This document shows positions 38,463 through 48,997 of a DNA stretch of 64,000 nucleotides, in pieces. The position numbers and the translations under genes are program-made. The notes under the pieces were generated by a model. It had not been told where the DNA came from, did not search any database, and saw nothing but the letters and a program-made list of their open reading frames with translations. The DNA comes from Streptomyces massasporeus (GTDB taxonomy: Bacteria > Actinomycetota > Actinomycetes > Streptomycetales > Streptomycetaceae), in contig NZ_BMSE01000002.1 of assembly GCF_014648995.1 (NCBI RefSeq), positions 620,001-684,000 of the forward strand, read 5' to 3'. Positions within the stretch are counted from its first letter, which is position 1. Every line of letters begins with the position of its first letter.

Positions 38463-38674
38463 AGCCTCCCGTCGGCGCCTACGTCGTGGACACCCGCAGC
38501 GGACGCATCGGCATCGTCATGGGGCATGAGGGGCCCTACGTGCAGTTGCGGCCGTACGGGGGCGGCAGGGAGTGGGACGCCGACCCCGGGGCCGTCCGGC
38601 ACGCCACCCCGGCCGAGCGGCTGCGCGCGGCCACCGCGTACGCCAACGCCCGCAGCAGGGGCGAGGTCCCTTGA
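38459..38674 (+). CDS. Small Streptomyces-type protein, second of a pair
   Basis: A 71-residue protein beginning MKPPVGAYVVDTRSGRIGIV. The pattern of alternating beta strands (GPYVQLRPYGGGREWDAD) suggests a small SH3-like or Tudor-like barrel. The C-terminal helix ends RAATAYANARSRGEVP. It overlaps the previous gene and lies 26 bp before recO. I remember this family as common in Streptomyces, of unknown function. Confidence 0.78.
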   Translation: MKPPVGAYVVDTRSGRIGIVMGHEGPYVQLRPYGGGREWDADPGAVRHATPAERLRAATAYANARSRGEVP

Positions 38675-38700
38675 CGTGACGGCCCTGCCAGAATGGCTCC

Positions 38701-39447
38701 ATGAGTCTGTTCCGCGACGACGGCATCGTGCTGCGCACCCAGAAGCTGGGTGAGGCGGACCGGATCATCACGCTGCTCACGCGCGGTCACGGACGGGTAC
38801 GCGCGGTGGCCCGGGGTGTGCGCCGGACGAAGTCGAAGTTCGGCGCACGCCTCGAGCCGTTCTCCCATGTCGACGTGCAGTTCTTCGCCAAGGGCAGCGA
38901 GCTCATCGGGCGGGGGCTGCCGCTGTGCACCCAGAGCGAGACCATCGCGCCGTACGGCGGCGGGATCGTCACCGACTACGCCCGGTACACGGCCGGGACC
39001 GTCATGCTGGAGACCGCCGAGCGGTTCACCGACCACGAGGGGGAGCCGGCCGTGCAGCAGTACCTGCTGCTGGTCGGCGGGCTGCGGACCCTCGCCCGGG
39101 GCGAGCACGCACCGCACCTCGTGCTCGACGCGTTCCTGCTCCGCTCCCTCGCCGTCAACGGGTACGCCCCGAGCTTCACCGACTGCGCGAAGTGCGGGAT
39201 GCCCGGGCCCAACCGGTTCTTCTCGGTCGCCTCGGGCGGATCCGTCTGCGTGGACTGCCGCGTACCCGGCAGCGTCGTACCCTCGCCCCAGGCCCTGGAA
39301 CTCCTCGGCGCCCTGCTTACGGGAGACTGGGAGACCGCGGACGCGTGCGAGGCGCGCTACGTCCGGGAGGGCAGCGGGCTGGTGTCCGCGTATCTGCACT
39401 GGCACATGGAGCGCGGGCTGCGCTCCCTGCGCTACGTCGAGAAGTAG
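38701..39447 (+). CDS. recO: DNA repair protein RecO
   Basis: A 248-residue protein. It begins with an OB-fold domain (FRDDGIVLRTQKLGEADRI, then RVRAVARGVRRTKSKF). A C-terminal helical domain follows, with a zinc-finger-like four-cysteine cluster, DCAKCGMPG and SVCVDCR, at about residues 161-186. RecO anneals DNA and loads RecA with RecF/RecR in gap repair. It is followed after 57 bp by uppS, the gene order I remember in Streptomyces. Confidence 0.95.
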   Translation: MSLFRDDGIVLRTQKLGEADRIITLLTRGHGRVRAVARGVRRTKSKFGARLEPFSHVDVQFFAKGSELIGRGLPLCTQSETIAPYGGGIVTDYARYTAGTVMLETAERFTDHEGEPAVQQYLLLVGGLRTLARGEHAPHLVLDAFLLRSLAVNGYAPSFTDCAKCGMPGPNRFFSVASGGSVCVDCRVPGSVVPSPQALELLGALLTGDWETADACEARYVREGSGLVSAYLHWHMERGLRSLRYVEK

Positions 39448-39504
39448 TGCGGCGGCGGAGCAGAACAGCACAGAAGCAAGCGAGCACGAGGAGACGAGAA
39501 ACAC

Positions 39505-40338
39505 ATGGCCGTACGCGGGATCCTGGGGCGCCAGCGCCGGGAGTACAGGACGCCGGAGCCGCACCCGTCCGGCGCGCGGCCCCCGAAGATCCCCGGGGAG
39601 TTCGTACCGCAGCATGTGGCGATCGTCATGGACGGCAACGGCCGCTGGGCCAAGGATCGGGGGCTGCCGCGTACCGAGGGTCACAAGGTCGGTGCCGAGC
39701 GCGTGCTGGACGTCCTCCAGGGGGCCGTCGAGATGGGCGTGGGCGCCATCTCCCTGTACGCCTTCTCCACCGAGAACTGGAAGCGGTCGCCCGACGAGGT
39801 GCGCTTCCTGATGAACTTCAACCGGGACTTCATCCGCAAGACCCGCGACCAGCTCGACGAGCTGGGCATCCGCGTGCGCTGGGTCGGCCGGATGCCCAAG
39901 CTGTGGCGCTCGGTCGCCAAGGAGCTCCAGATCGCCCAGGAGCAGACCAAGGACAACGACCGGCTGACGCTGTACTTCTGCATGAACTACGGGGGCCGGG
40001 CCGAGATCGCCGACGCGGCCAAGGCTATGGCGGAGGACGTGAAGAGCGGAAAGCTCGACCCCTCCAAGGTCAGCGAGAAGACCTTCGCGAAGTACATGTA
40101 CTACCCGGACATGCCGGACGTGGACCTGTTCCTGCGGCCCAGCGGCGAGCAGCGCACCTCCAACTACCTGATCTGGCAGAGCGCCTACGCCGAGATGGTC
40201 TTCCAGGACGTGCTGTGGCCGGACTTCGACCGGCGTGACCTGTGGCGGGCCTGCCTGGAGTTCGCCTCCCGCGACCGGCGCTTCGGCGGGGCCGTCCCGA
40301 ACGAGGAACTGCTGGCCATGGAGGGCGAGCAGCAGTAA
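39505..40338 (+). CDS. uppS: Polyprenyl diphosphate synthase (cis-prenyltransferase)
   Basis: A 277-residue protein. [24 protein letters not shown] near residues 35-58 contains the catalytic Asp and P-loop of cis-prenyltransferases. [12 protein letters not shown], the [16 protein letters not shown] region and the C-terminal [10 protein letters not shown] follow. It elongates allylic diphosphates with IPP to make the undecaprenyl/decaprenyl carrier for cell-wall polymers. GAGGAGA precedes the ATG. The length is usual for actinobacteria. Confidence 0.95.
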   Translation: MAVRGILGRQRREYRTPEPHPSGARPPKIPGEFVPQHVAIVMDGNGRWAKDRGLPRTEGHKVGAERVLDVLQGAVEMGVGAISLYAFSTENWKRSPDEVRFLMNFNRDFIRKTRDQLDELGIRVRWVGRMPKLWRSVAKELQIAQEQTKDNDRLTLYFCMNYGGRAEIADAAKAMAEDVKSGKLDPSKVSEKTFAKYMYYPDMPDVDLFLRPSGEQRTSNYLIWQSAYAEMVFQDVLWPDFDRRDLWRACLEFASRDRRFGGAVPNEELLAMEGEQQ

Positions 40339-40473
40339 CACGCCGACCCCGGCAGCCTCCCCTCCGCCGCAGCCGACGCCGAGGCCCGGGAACCTCCTCC
40401 CGTCGCAGCCGCCGCTGCGGCCCGGCAGGCCCCTCCGGTGGCAGCCGGGCCGCGGTGGCGCTGTCCTGGTGGC

Positions 40474-41862
40474 ATGGGTTCGACCGCCGTCGGCGCACCC
40501 CGGCGGACCACGAGACAGGCCGGGGTCTTCATCGCGGCCTCGCTGGCCCTGCTCTGCATCCAGCTGGACTTCTTCGCGCTCAACCTGGCCATCCCCGGGA
40601 TCGCCGACGAGCTGGACACGACCGTCTCCGCGGCCCAGTGGACGCTGTCCGCGTACATGCTCGCCGTCGGCTGCCTGTTCATCGTCGGCGGGCGGCTGGG
40701 TGATCTCCTCGGCCGGCGTCCGGTCCTGCTGGCCGGGACCGGGCTGTTCGCCGCCGCCTCCGTCGGCTGCGCCCTCGCGCCGAGCCTCGGTGTGCTCGTC
40801 ACGGCCCGGATCGTGCAGGGCGCGGGCGCGGCGCTGATCTTCCCCGTGTCGGTCTCCGTGATCACCAACGCCTTTCCCGAGGAGACCCGGACCCGGGCGC
40901 TCGGGGCGATGTTCGGGATCGCCAACGTCGGCACCGCCCTCGGACCGTTCGTCGGCGGCGGCTTCACCGACGGGCCGGGCTGGCGGTGGATCTTCTGGCT
41001 GCTGGCCCCGCTCAGCGCCCTTTCCCTGCTGATCGCCCTGCGGTACGTCCCGGACTCGCGGGACGAGAGCGCGCCCCGCCAGATCGATCTGCCGGGCTGT
41101 CTGGCCGTCGTGACGAGCCTGGCCGCCCTGACCCTGGCCGTGGAGCGGGGGAGCGCATGGGGCTGGGACCACGCCCGCACGCTCGCCCTGCTCGGGATCG
41201 CCGTGGTGGCCGGCGCCCTCTTCGCGCTGCGGGAGCGGACCTGCCGCCATCCACTCGTCGACTTCCGGCTCTTCCGCAACATCCGCTTCGACCTCGTCAC
41301 CGTGATGGGGTCGGTCGCCAACATGGGCTACGCCGTCACCGTGTTCCTCGCCACGCTCCAGTTGCAGCAGGTGCGCGGCCTGTCGGCGATCCTGTCCGGC
41401 ACGGTCTTCCTCGCCCCGGCCGTGATGGTGGCCTGCTCGGGGCCCATCGGCGCCTGGCTGTCCGGCCGGATGCGCGCCACCAGCGTCATGGCCCTGGCCG
41501 GGACCATCGCCGGCACCGGCATGATCGGGCTGAGCTTCGCCTGGTCCTGGTGGGTCTACCTGCCCGTCTTCACCTGGTGCGCGCTCGGGCTGGGCCTCGG
41601 CTGGACCTTCGCCAGTGTCGCCACCCAGCAGGTCGTCTCGCCCGCCCGCGCCGGAGAGGCCTCGGGCGTCGTCCTCACCGCTCTCGTCACGCTCGGAGCC
41701 ATCGGCCTGGCGGCCGTCGCGGCGGCCATCACCTCACTCACCCCCGAGACCGGCCCGGAACGCGCCTACGACCTCATCCTGCGCGTCGGCGGCACCGTGA
41801 TCCTGGCCTCCACCGCCCTGTCCCTGCTCGTCCGCCGCCGGCTCAGCGCCCGGAGCGCGTAG
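40474..41862 (+). CDS. MFS transporter, DHA2 (14-TM) drug:H+ antiporter type
   Basis: A 462-residue membrane protein, starting at the ATG after the low-complexity Pro/Arg sequence of the longer frame. The first helices contain LDFFALNLAIPGIADEL and WTLSAYMLAVGCLFIVGGRLGDLLGRR, the motif A of EmrB/QacA-type exporters. Motif C (GTALGPFVGGGFTD) and about 14 helices are visible. The substrate is unknown; there is no linked TetR or MarR regulator. A copy of the dispersed repeat follows its stop codon. Confidence 0.9.
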   Translation: MGSTAVGAPRRTTRQAGVFIAASLALLCIQLDFFALNLAIPGIADELDTTVSAAQWTLSAYMLAVGCLFIVGGRLGDLLGRRPVLLAGTGLFAAASVGCALAPSLGVLVTARIVQGAGAALIFPVSVSVITNAFPEETRTRALGAMFGIANVGTALGPFVGGGFTDGPGWRWIFWLLAPLSALSLLIALRYVPDSRDESAPRQIDLPGCLAVVTSLAALTLAVERGSAWGWDHARTLALLGIAVVAGALFALRERTCRHPLVDFRLFRNIRFDLVTVMGSVANMGYAVTVFLATLQLQQVRGLSAILSGTVFLAPAVMVACSGPIGAWLSGRMRATSVMALAGTIAGTGMIGLSFAWSWWVYLPVFTWCALGLGLGWTFASVATQQVVSPARAGEASGVVLTALVTLGAIGLAAVAAAITSLTPETGPERAYDLILRVGGTVILASTALSLLVRRRLSARSA

Positions 41863-41884
41863 GAAACAGGAGACTTCCGCCCTC

Positions 41885-41951
41885 AGGGGCGCGGGGAACT
41901 GCGCGGGCAACCCCCACGCACCCGCACCCGGCCACGAACCCGCACCCACGG
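41885..41951. repeat. Dispersed GC-rich repeat, copy 2
   Basis: It begins GGGGCGCGGGGAACTGCGCG and continues with an ACGCACCCGCACCC block, matching the copy at 1757-1806 with about four-fifths identity by eye. It fills most of the gap between the MFS gene and the convergent zur gene. A terminator role is possible, but no strong stem is evident. Confidence 0.65.
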
Positions 41952-41962
41952 CGATCAACCGC

Positions 41963-42382
41963 TCAACCGCCGGAGGCTCCCGCGCAATCCGCACAGGTCC
42001 CGAAGATCTCCACCGTATGAGCCACGTTCACATACCCGTGCTCCGCGGCGATGGACTCGGCCCACTTCTCCACAGCCGGCCCCTCCACCTCGACCGCCTT
42101 GCCGCACCCGCGGCACACCAGGTGATGGTGATGGTCGTCGGTGGAACAGCGCCGGTACACCGACTCACCGTCGGCCGTGCGAAGGACGTCGACCTCACCG
42201 GCGTCGGCGAGGGACTGCAGGGTGCGGTAGACCGTGGTGAGCCCGACCGAGTCGCCCTTGTGCTTGAGCATGTCGTGCAGTTCCTGCGCGCTGCGGAACT
42301 CGTCGACCTCCTGCAGGGCCGCCGCCACAGCGGCCCGCTGCTTGGTGGCGCGGCCCTTCACGGACGGTCCAGCGGTCGTCAC
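41963..42382 (-). CDS. zur: Zinc uptake regulator Zur (Fur family)
   Basis: A 139-residue Fur-family repressor. The winged-helix DNA-binding domain (about residues 10-85) contains SVGLTTVYRTLQSL. The metal-binding part has DDHHHHLVCRGCG, and the C-terminal FGTCADC completes the CxxC...CxxC structural zinc site. It lies beside the zinc ABC transporter genes in the same direction (58 bp after znuB), which identifies it as Zur rather than Fur. It should repress znuACB and other zinc genes through Zur boxes. Confidence 0.94.
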   Translation of the reverse strand: MTTAGPSVKGRATKQRAAVAAALQEVDEFRSAQELHDMLKHKGDSVGLTTVYRTLQSLADAGEVDVLRTADGESVYRRCSTDDHHHHLVCRGCGKAVEVEGPAVEKWAESIAAEHGYVNVAHTVEIFGTCADCAGASGG

Positions 42383-42440
42383 CGTTGCCTCCTCACGTCT
42401 GCCTTGCCCGGGCCATTGTGCCAGCCCGGGGTGGGGGCGG

Positions 42441-43343
42441 TCAGACGCCGACTTCGTCGGCCGCCGCCCGGCTGCCCGGGATCGCGCACTCGGCGGGGTC
42501 GGCCGTCGCGTCCGAGACCGCCGCCGCGCGGGCGCGGCGCCGGGCCAGCGGGGCCGCGATCGCCGTCAGCACGATGAACGCGCCGATGGTCAGCAGCACG
42601 ATCGTCGCGCCGGGCGGCACGTCCTGGTAGTACGAGGTGACCGTACCGCCGATCGTCACGCTGACGCCGATGGCGACGGCGATCGCGAACGTGGCGGCGA
42701 AGCTGCGGGTGATCTGCTGGGCGGCCGCGACCGGCACCACCATCAGCGCGCTGACCAGCAGCAGCCCGACCACCCGCATCGCCACGGTCACCGTGACGGC
42801 CGCGGTGACGGCCGTCAGCAGGTTCAGGACGCGCACCGGCAGGCCCGTCACCCGGGCGAACTCCTCGTCCTGGCTGACGGCGAACAGCTGCCGCCGAAGG
42901 CCCAGGGTGACCAGGACGACGAACGCGGCCAGGACGCAGATCGCGGTGACGTCCGACTGGGACACCGTCGACAGGGAGCCGAACAGGTAGGACGTCAGGT
43001 TGGCGTTGGAGCCCGTCGGCGCGAGGTTGATGAACATCACACCGCCGGCCATGCCGCCGTAGAACAGCATCGCGAGGGCGATGTCGCCGCGGGTCTTGCC
43101 GTACCAGCGGATCAGCTCCATGAGGACCGCGCCGAGGACGGAGACGAGGGTCGCCATCCACACCGGGGACCAGGTCAGCAGGAAGCCGAGGCCGACGCCG
43201 GTCATCGCGACGTGGCCGATGCCGTCGCCCATCAGGGCCTGGCGGCGCTGGACCAGGTAGATCCCCACCGCGGGGGCGGTGATGCCGACCAGGACGGCGG
43301 CGAGCAGCGCCCGCTGCATGAAGGCGTAGTCGAGGAAGTCCAT
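42441..43343 (-). CDS. znuB: Zinc ABC transporter permease
   Basis: A 300-residue membrane protein of the ABC-3 family with eight or nine helices. YAFMQRALLAAVLVGITAPAVGIYLVQRRQALMGDGIGH is characteristic of ZnuB/TroC permeases (positions about 6-45). It overlaps the ATPase gene at its start codon and precedes zur. It forms the zinc channel of the importer. The C-terminal 40 residues are a cytoplasmic tail. Confidence 0.93.
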   Translation of the reverse strand: MDFLDYAFMQRALLAAVLVGITAPAVGIYLVQRRQALMGDGIGHVAMTGVGLGFLLTWSPVWMATLVSVLGAVLMELIRWYGKTRGDIALAMLFYGGMAGGVMFINLAPTGSNANLTSYLFGSLSTVSQSDVTAICVLAAFVVLVTLGLRRQLFAVSQDEEFARVTGLPVRVLNLLTAVTAAVTVTVAMRVVGLLLVSALMVVPVAAAQQITRSFAATFAIAVAIGVSVTIGGTVTSYYQDVPPGATIVLLTIGAFIVLTAIAAPLARRRARAAAVSDATADPAECAIPGSRAAADEVGV

Positions 43344-44110
43344 CAGCTCAGCAGTCCCGTGCGGATCGGTTCGGCGCCCGCGGGTGCGTGCGGGTGTACG
43401 TGGTCGTGGCCGGGCAGGGCGTGCTGGCCGACGGCCTTCGGGGGCGGCCCGTCGTGGACGACGCAGCCGTCGCGCAGGACGACCGCCCGGTCGATGAGGG
43501 GCTCCAGGGGGCCCAGTTCGTGCAGCACGAGCAGCACCGTCGTGCCCTGGGAGACCTGCTCGGTGAGGGTGTGCGCGAGGACTTCCTGGCTGGCCAGGTC
43601 GACGCCGGCCATCGGCTCGTCCATGATCAGCAGCTCGGGTTCGGAGGCGAGCGCGCGGGCGATCAGGACACGCTGGTGCTGGCCGCCGGAGAGGGCGTCG
43701 ACGGAGTCCTTGGCCCGGTCGGCCATGCCGACGAGGTCCAGGGCGCGTCGTACGGCCGCGTGGTCGGCCTTGCGCAGGACGCCGAAGCGGGCCCGGGACA
43801 GGCGGCCGGAGGAGACCACCTCGGTCACCGTGGCGGGCACGCCGCCGGCGGCCGTGGTGCGCTGAGGGACGTAGCCCACGCGGTGCCAGTCGCGGAACCG
43901 CCCGCGGTCCGTGCCGAACAGCTCGATGGCGCCGGCGCCGGTCTGCACCTGGCCGATGATGCTGCGCACGGCCGTGGACTTGCCCGAGCCGTTCGCGCCG
44001 AGCAGCGCGACGACCTCGCCGCGGTGCACGGTGAGGTCGATGCCGCGCAGCACGGGGCGCGAGCCCAGGTCCGCGCGGACGCCGCGCAGGGATACGACGG
44101 GCTCGGTCAT
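43343..44110 (-). CDS. znuC: Zinc ABC transporter ATPase
   Basis: A 255-residue ATPase. Walker A GANGSGKST at about residues 38-46, the signature LSGGQHQRV, Walker B LLIMDEP and the switch His in LVLHELG are present. The tail has a histidine cluster (HALPGHDHVHPH) that may buffer zinc. The ATG at 44110 is preceded by GGAGGA. It sits between znuA and znuB in one operon. Confidence 0.93.
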   Translation of the reverse strand: MTEPVVSLRGVRADLGSRPVLRGIDLTVHRGEVVALLGANGSGKSTAVRSIIGQVQTGAGAIELFGTDRGRFRDWHRVGYVPQRTTAAGGVPATVTEVVSSGRLSRARFGVLRKADHAAVRRALDLVGMADRAKDSVDALSGGQHQRVLIARALASEPELLIMDEPMAGVDLASQEVLAHTLTEQVSQGTTVLLVLHELGPLEPLIDRAVVLRDGCVVHDGPPPKAVGQHALPGHDHVHPHAPAGAEPIRTGLLS

Positions 44111-44130
44111 GCCGTCCTCCGATGGGTCGA

Positions 44131-45078
44131 TCACTTGGCTCCCAGGGCCGTCTGCAGGGCCTTGAGGTTGGCTTCCATGACCTGGACGTAGTCGTCGCCG
44201 CGGGACTTGTCCGTGATGCCCTCGATCGGGTCGAGGACGTCGGTCTTCAGGTTCGCGTCGCGGGCCAGGGTCTTCGCGGTCTTGTCGGAGACCAGTGTCT
44301 CGTAGAAGACGGTGGTGACGCCGTCGGCCTTCGCCTCCTGCTGGAGCTCCCGGACGCGGGCGCCGCTGGGCTCGCTGTCGGGGTCGACGCCGGAGATGGC
44401 CTCCTGGGTGAGGCCGTAGCGCTCGGCGAGGTAGCCGAAGGCGGCGTGGTTGGTGAAGAAGACCTTGGACTTGGTGTCCTTCAGGCCGTTCTCGAAGTCG
44501 CCGTCGAGGCCCTTCAGCTTCGTGACCAGGGCTTCGGTGTTCTTCTTGTAGTCGGCCGCGTGGTCCGGGTCGGCCTTCTCGAAGGCCTTGCCGACACCCT
44601 GGGCGATCTCGGCGTACTTCACCGGGTCGAGCCAGACGTGCGGGTCGCGGCCGTGCTCGTCCTCCTCGGAGTGGCCTTCCTCGCCCTCGTGGCTGTGGCC
44701 GCCGGTGCCGTGGTCCTCGAGGTGGGTCAGCGTGGCCGCGTCGATCTTGGTCTCGATGCCGGTCTGGTCGAAGGCCTTGTCGACGGCGGGCTGGAGGCCC
44801 TTGAGGTAGAGCGCCGCGTCGGCCTCCTCCAGCTGCGCGCGCTGCTGGGTGCTGATCTCCAGGTCGTGCGGCTCCTGGCCGGGCTCGGTCAGGCTGGTGA
44901 CGTTCGCGTGGTCGCCGCCGATCTGCTCGGCGAGGAAGGCCATCGGGTAGAACGACGCGACGACGTCGAACTTGTCCGTGTTGCCCGTGGCCGCGCTGTC
45001 GCTGGAGCAGGCGGTCAGGGCGCCGAGGCCGAGAGAGGCGGCCGCGGCGGCGGGTATGAGGCGTCGTCGTACGTTCAT
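44131..45078 (-). CDS. znuA: Zinc ABC transporter substrate-binding lipoprotein
   Basis: A 315-residue cluster A-I metal-binding protein with a signal peptide and lipobox LTAC (Cys about 24 from this start). Expected metal-ligand regions are GQEPHDLE, DPHVWLDP and FFTNHAAF. A histidine/acid-rich loop (GGHSHEGEEGHSEEDEHG) precedes the second ligand, typical of ZnuA. ATG 45078 is used; an ATG at 45087 is possible and there is no strong ribosome binding site. A Zur-box-like sequence is 22 bp upstream, consistent with zinc repression. Confidence 0.93.
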   Translation of the reverse strand: MNVRRRLIPAAAAASLGLGALTACSSDSAATGNTDKFDVVASFYPMAFLAEQIGGDHANVTSLTEPGQEPHDLEISTQQRAQLEEADAALYLKGLQPAVDKAFDQTGIETKIDAATLTHLEDHGTGGHSHEGEEGHSEEDEHGRDPHVWLDPVKYAEIAQGVGKAFEKADPDHAADYKKNTEALVTKLKGLDGDFENGLKDTKSKVFFTNHAAFGYLAERYGLTQEAISGVDPDSEPSGARVRELQQEAKADGVTTVFYETLVSDKTAKTLARDANLKTDVLDPIEGITDKSRGDDYVQVMEANLKALQTALGAK

Positions 45079-45099
45079 GACACTCATTTTCAACAAATA

Positions 45100-45114
45100 T
45101 GGAAACCGTTGTCA
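45100..45114 (-). promoter_or_regulatory. Zur-box-like inverted repeat before znuA
   Basis: TGACAACGGTTTCCA on the minus strand (TGGAAACCGTTGTCA on the plus strand) is a 15-bp imperfect palindrome with AAC/GTT arms. It is of the general form of actinobacterial Zur boxes. It lies in a strikingly AT-rich stretch immediately upstream of znuA. The identification relies on position and resemblance, not on a matrix score. Confidence 0.55.
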
Positions 45115-45249
45115 ACAAACAACCTGACCGGGACCTTGAGGGCGCCGGAGGGGGAGCGATTTGATTGAGGGGGCGCCCCCGCCGGTAACCTGAGTCATTC
45201 GCTGGAAGCAACTCGCTTCGTCGCCCGTCGTCGTAATGAAGAGAGCACC

Positions 45250-46632
<1,383 letters not shown>

Positions 46633-46651
46633 CCGCCGTTCGCCGCGTCAC

Positions 46652-46685
46652 GGTGCCGGGTTCCTCCTCGGAGGGGCCCGGCACC
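46652..46685. terminator. Bidirectional terminator after glyS
   Basis: GGTGCCGGG (46652-46660) with TTCCTCC pairs with GGAGGGG-CCCGGCACC ending at 46685. It forms a long stem with two G-U wobble pairs and a tiny loop. It lies between the convergent glyS and EEP-family genes, 19 bp after glyS and 8 bp before the other gene, so it can serve both. Confidence 0.75.
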
Positions 46686-46693
46686 GCCGCGTC

Positions 46694-47797
46694 TCACAGG
46701 TCGAGGTCGACGTAGACCGCCGCGTGGTCCGAGGCGCGGTTCCACTTCGAGGTGACGGTGTCGAAGGACTTGATGGTGGACGGCGCCCAGACCCCGCGCC
46801 GTTCGACCTCCACGTGCTGCACCTGCTCCCACAACGGCGGCGGCAGCATCACGTAGTCGAGCTTCTGGCTCTCGGAGGTGCCCGTGCCGTGGGTGCCCGG
46901 GGCGCCCCGGTAGGAGGGGTGACTCATCACGTCCCGCAGGCCCGTGCCCAGCAGCGCCCCGATCGCCTCGCTGGACGGCTCGTCGTTGAGGTCGCCGGCG
47001 ACCACGACGTAGGGGGAACGCTCCAGTGCCGTCTGGTAGATCGACGCCACCCGCCGGGCCTGGGCGACGCGCAGTTCCGGGTTGTCGCCGCTCTGGCTCT
47101 TGAGGTGGTTGCCCAGCAGCCACAGTGGGGTGCCGCCGATCTGGAGCTCGTACTCGGGGCAGTCCCTGCTGAACAGGCGCTCGCCGGGGTGGTCCGGGTC
47201 CGGGTCGAAGACGTAGGACCGCAGGGACGTGATCGGGTGGCGGCTGAGGACGCCCACGTCGATGCCCCGCGGGTCGTTGCCGTCGATCACCATGTCGTAC
47301 GGGTACGGCGTCTTCTTCAGATCGGCGCCCAGCACCTGCTCGTTGAAGCGGCGCAGGGTCGTGCGGTCCTCCACCTCCACCGTGAGCAGGATGTCGGCGT
47401 CGACCTCGGCGATCACCCGGCCGGTGTTGTGCACGGCCTCCCAGTCGAGGTCGTCACGGACCAGCTCCACCCAGCCCGTCCACCCCGAGCGGCCCTTGGC
47501 CACGATCTCGAAGGTGACGTTCTCGCCGCTGCCCTTCGTCTTGAAGAGCGTGCCCTGGCCGCGCGTCTCGTTGACGAAGAACGGCCTGTCCCGGCGCGAG
47601 TCGTGCACGCGGTGCTTCTTGAGGAGTGCGGCGACGCGGGTCTTGGTGTCGGCGTCGTAGGTCTCCTTCTCCAGGAGGGAGACCAGCTCGGCGTAGTCGT
47701 CGAGGACCTCGCGGCGCTGCTTGTCGCCCGGGAGGCGGAAGACCAGGGGGCGGCGGAAGAGGTTCTCCGTGTTGAAGGTGGCGATACGGATCGTCAT
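46694..47797 (-). CDS. Endonuclease/exonuclease/phosphatase family protein
   Basis: A 367-residue EEP-fold protein. IRIATFNTENLF at the start carries the metal-binding Asn and Glu, VVVAGDLNDEPSSEA has the Asp-x-Asn catalytic pair, LLGNHLKSQSG contains a further conserved His, and ASDHAAVYVDL is the final catalytic Asp-His. No signal peptide is seen, so it is probably cytosolic. The substrate could be DNA or another phosphodiester. ATG 47797 has GAGGGAG upstream and is preferred to the longer frame to 48061. Confidence 0.9.
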   Translation of the reverse strand: MTIRIATFNTENLFRRPLVFRLPGDKQRREVLDDYAELVSLLEKETYDADTKTRVAALLKKHRVHDSRRDRPFFVNETRGQGTLFKTKGSGENVTFEIVAKGRSGWTGWVELVRDDLDWEAVHNTGRVIAEVDADILLTVEVEDRTTLRRFNEQVLGADLKKTPYPYDMVIDGNDPRGIDVGVLSRHPITSLRSYVFDPDPDHPGERLFSRDCPEYELQIGGTPLWLLGNHLKSQSGDNPELRVAQARRVASIYQTALERSPYVVVAGDLNDEPSSEAIGALLGTGLRDVMSHPSYRGAPGTHGTGTSESQKLDYVMLPPPLWEQVQHVEVERRGVWAPSTIKSFDTVTSKWNRASDHAAVYVDLDL

Positions 47798-48008
47798 GGC
47801 GCGCTCCCTCGGGCGGCGCAGAGTTCCGCGACCGGTGGGCGGGCGCCGCCGGGGAGACCGCTCACCGGCACTTTCCATTGTCCGAGCGTGTGTGAAGTGT
47901 GTCGAACGGTGGGGCCCTTGGGGTCGCTGAGGTGCGGGGGATTGGTCCCGTAGCGCCGGGGCCGATTGGTCCTGTTCCCGGGCCGCAGGCGCGCGCCAGG
48001 GTGAGGGC

Positions 48009-48626
48009 ATGAGCATCGCGTTCCTGCTGACCACCCTCGTCGTCGTCGCCACGCCGGGCACCGGCGTCGTCTACACCCTCGCCGCCGCGCTCTCCCGGGG
48101 GCGCCGCGCGAGTGTCGTCGCGGCCGTCGGCTGCACGCTCGGGATCGTGCCGCACCTGCTGGCCACGGTCACCGGCGTCGCCGCGCTGCTGCACGCGAGC
48201 GCGACCGCCTTCCAGGTGCTGAAGTACGCGGGGGTCGCCTACCTGCTGTACATGGCGTGGGCGACGGTGCGGGACAAGGAGGCGCTCGTGGTGGAGGAGC
48301 GGGAGGCGGCCCCGGAGGTGTCGGCGCGCCGGGTGATCGTGCGCGGCGTGCTGATCAACATCCTCAACCCGAAGCTGACGATCTTCTTCTTCGCGTTCCT
48401 GCCGCAGTTCGTGAGCCCCGGGGAGCCGCGCGCGGTGCCGCGCATGGCGGGGCTCGGCGGGGTCTTCATGCTGGCGACCTTCGTGGTGTTCGCCGCGTAC
48501 GGGGTGCTGGCCGCGTCGGTGCGCCGGCACGTCGTGGGCCGCCCGCGGGTGATGGCCTGGCTGCGGCGGGGCTTCGCGGGCTCGTTCGTGGCCCTGGGCG
48601 CGAAGCTGGCGCTCACGGCGCGGTAG
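48009..48626 (+). CDS. LysE family exporter
   Basis: A 205-residue protein with about six membrane segments. Starting MSIAFLLTTLVVVATPGTGVVYTLA and with GILINILNPKL-like NILNPKLTIFF (about residues 116-126), it belongs to the LysE/RhtB superfamily of amino-acid and small-metabolite exporters. The exported compound is unknown. It is divergent from the EEP gene with a 211-bp gap. The next 370 bp downstream are lower in GC. Confidence 0.9.
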   Translation: MSIAFLLTTLVVVATPGTGVVYTLAAALSRGRRASVVAAVGCTLGIVPHLLATVTGVAALLHASATAFQVLKYAGVAYLLYMAWATVRDKEALVVEEREAAPEVSARRVIVRGVLINILNPKLTIFFFAFLPQFVSPGEPRAVPRMAGLGGVFMLATFVVFAAYGVLAASVRRHVVGRPRVMAWLRRGFAGSFVALGAKLALTAR

Positions 48627-48997
48627 CCACAGACAGCAGCCGGACGTATGCCGTATTCAATATCGCTGCATGTATAGACCAAGGCTGTCCTAATGTGCAG
48701 GAATTCGGCCACGTCCGGGGTCGTGATCTGTGTATTCATTTATCAGGGGAGGCGGTGGCCGAAAACAGATGATCCGGCGTCGAGGTCGACGTTCGTGGTG
48801 GTCCTACAAATCCCCTTCGAACATCCTGTCAGCTTCCCTGGAACCCTTGGAAACCCTGGCAGACCGCGGGAAACGGCAATGATGTGACACCGGTCACCCT
48901 GGTCGCTTCAGTGATTACGAGTCGCGCCACTGCCTGATAGATATCGCTCTGCCTGCCGCTCAATTCGGCCGCTCCGGCAGGCGAAAGGGACAGCATC
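48627..48997. other. Intergenic stretch of lower GC, no gene recognised
   Basis: This 371-bp gap has several AT-rich stretches (TGTATTCATTTATC, CCGTATTCAATATCG) unlike the neighbouring DNA. One 64-codon frame (48693-48887) has no convincing ribosome binding site, so I do not call it. A short run GGAACCCTTGGAAACCCTGG at about 48839-48858 contains a near-repeat. The promoter for the following unknown gene must lie here. Confidence 0.4.

Noticed and set aside
45115..45249. T-box riboswitch upstream of glyS
   Set aside because: No T-box core sequence or specifier-loop arrangement is visible; the stretch is short and GC-rich.
48668..48683. Possible DasR (dre) site before the unknown gene
   Set aside because: Only about 10 of 16 positions match the dre consensus, which is weak and lacks a matching second half.
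48693..48887. 64-codon plus-strand frame in the lower-GC gap
   Set aside because: No ribosome binding site and unremarkable composition; probably chance.
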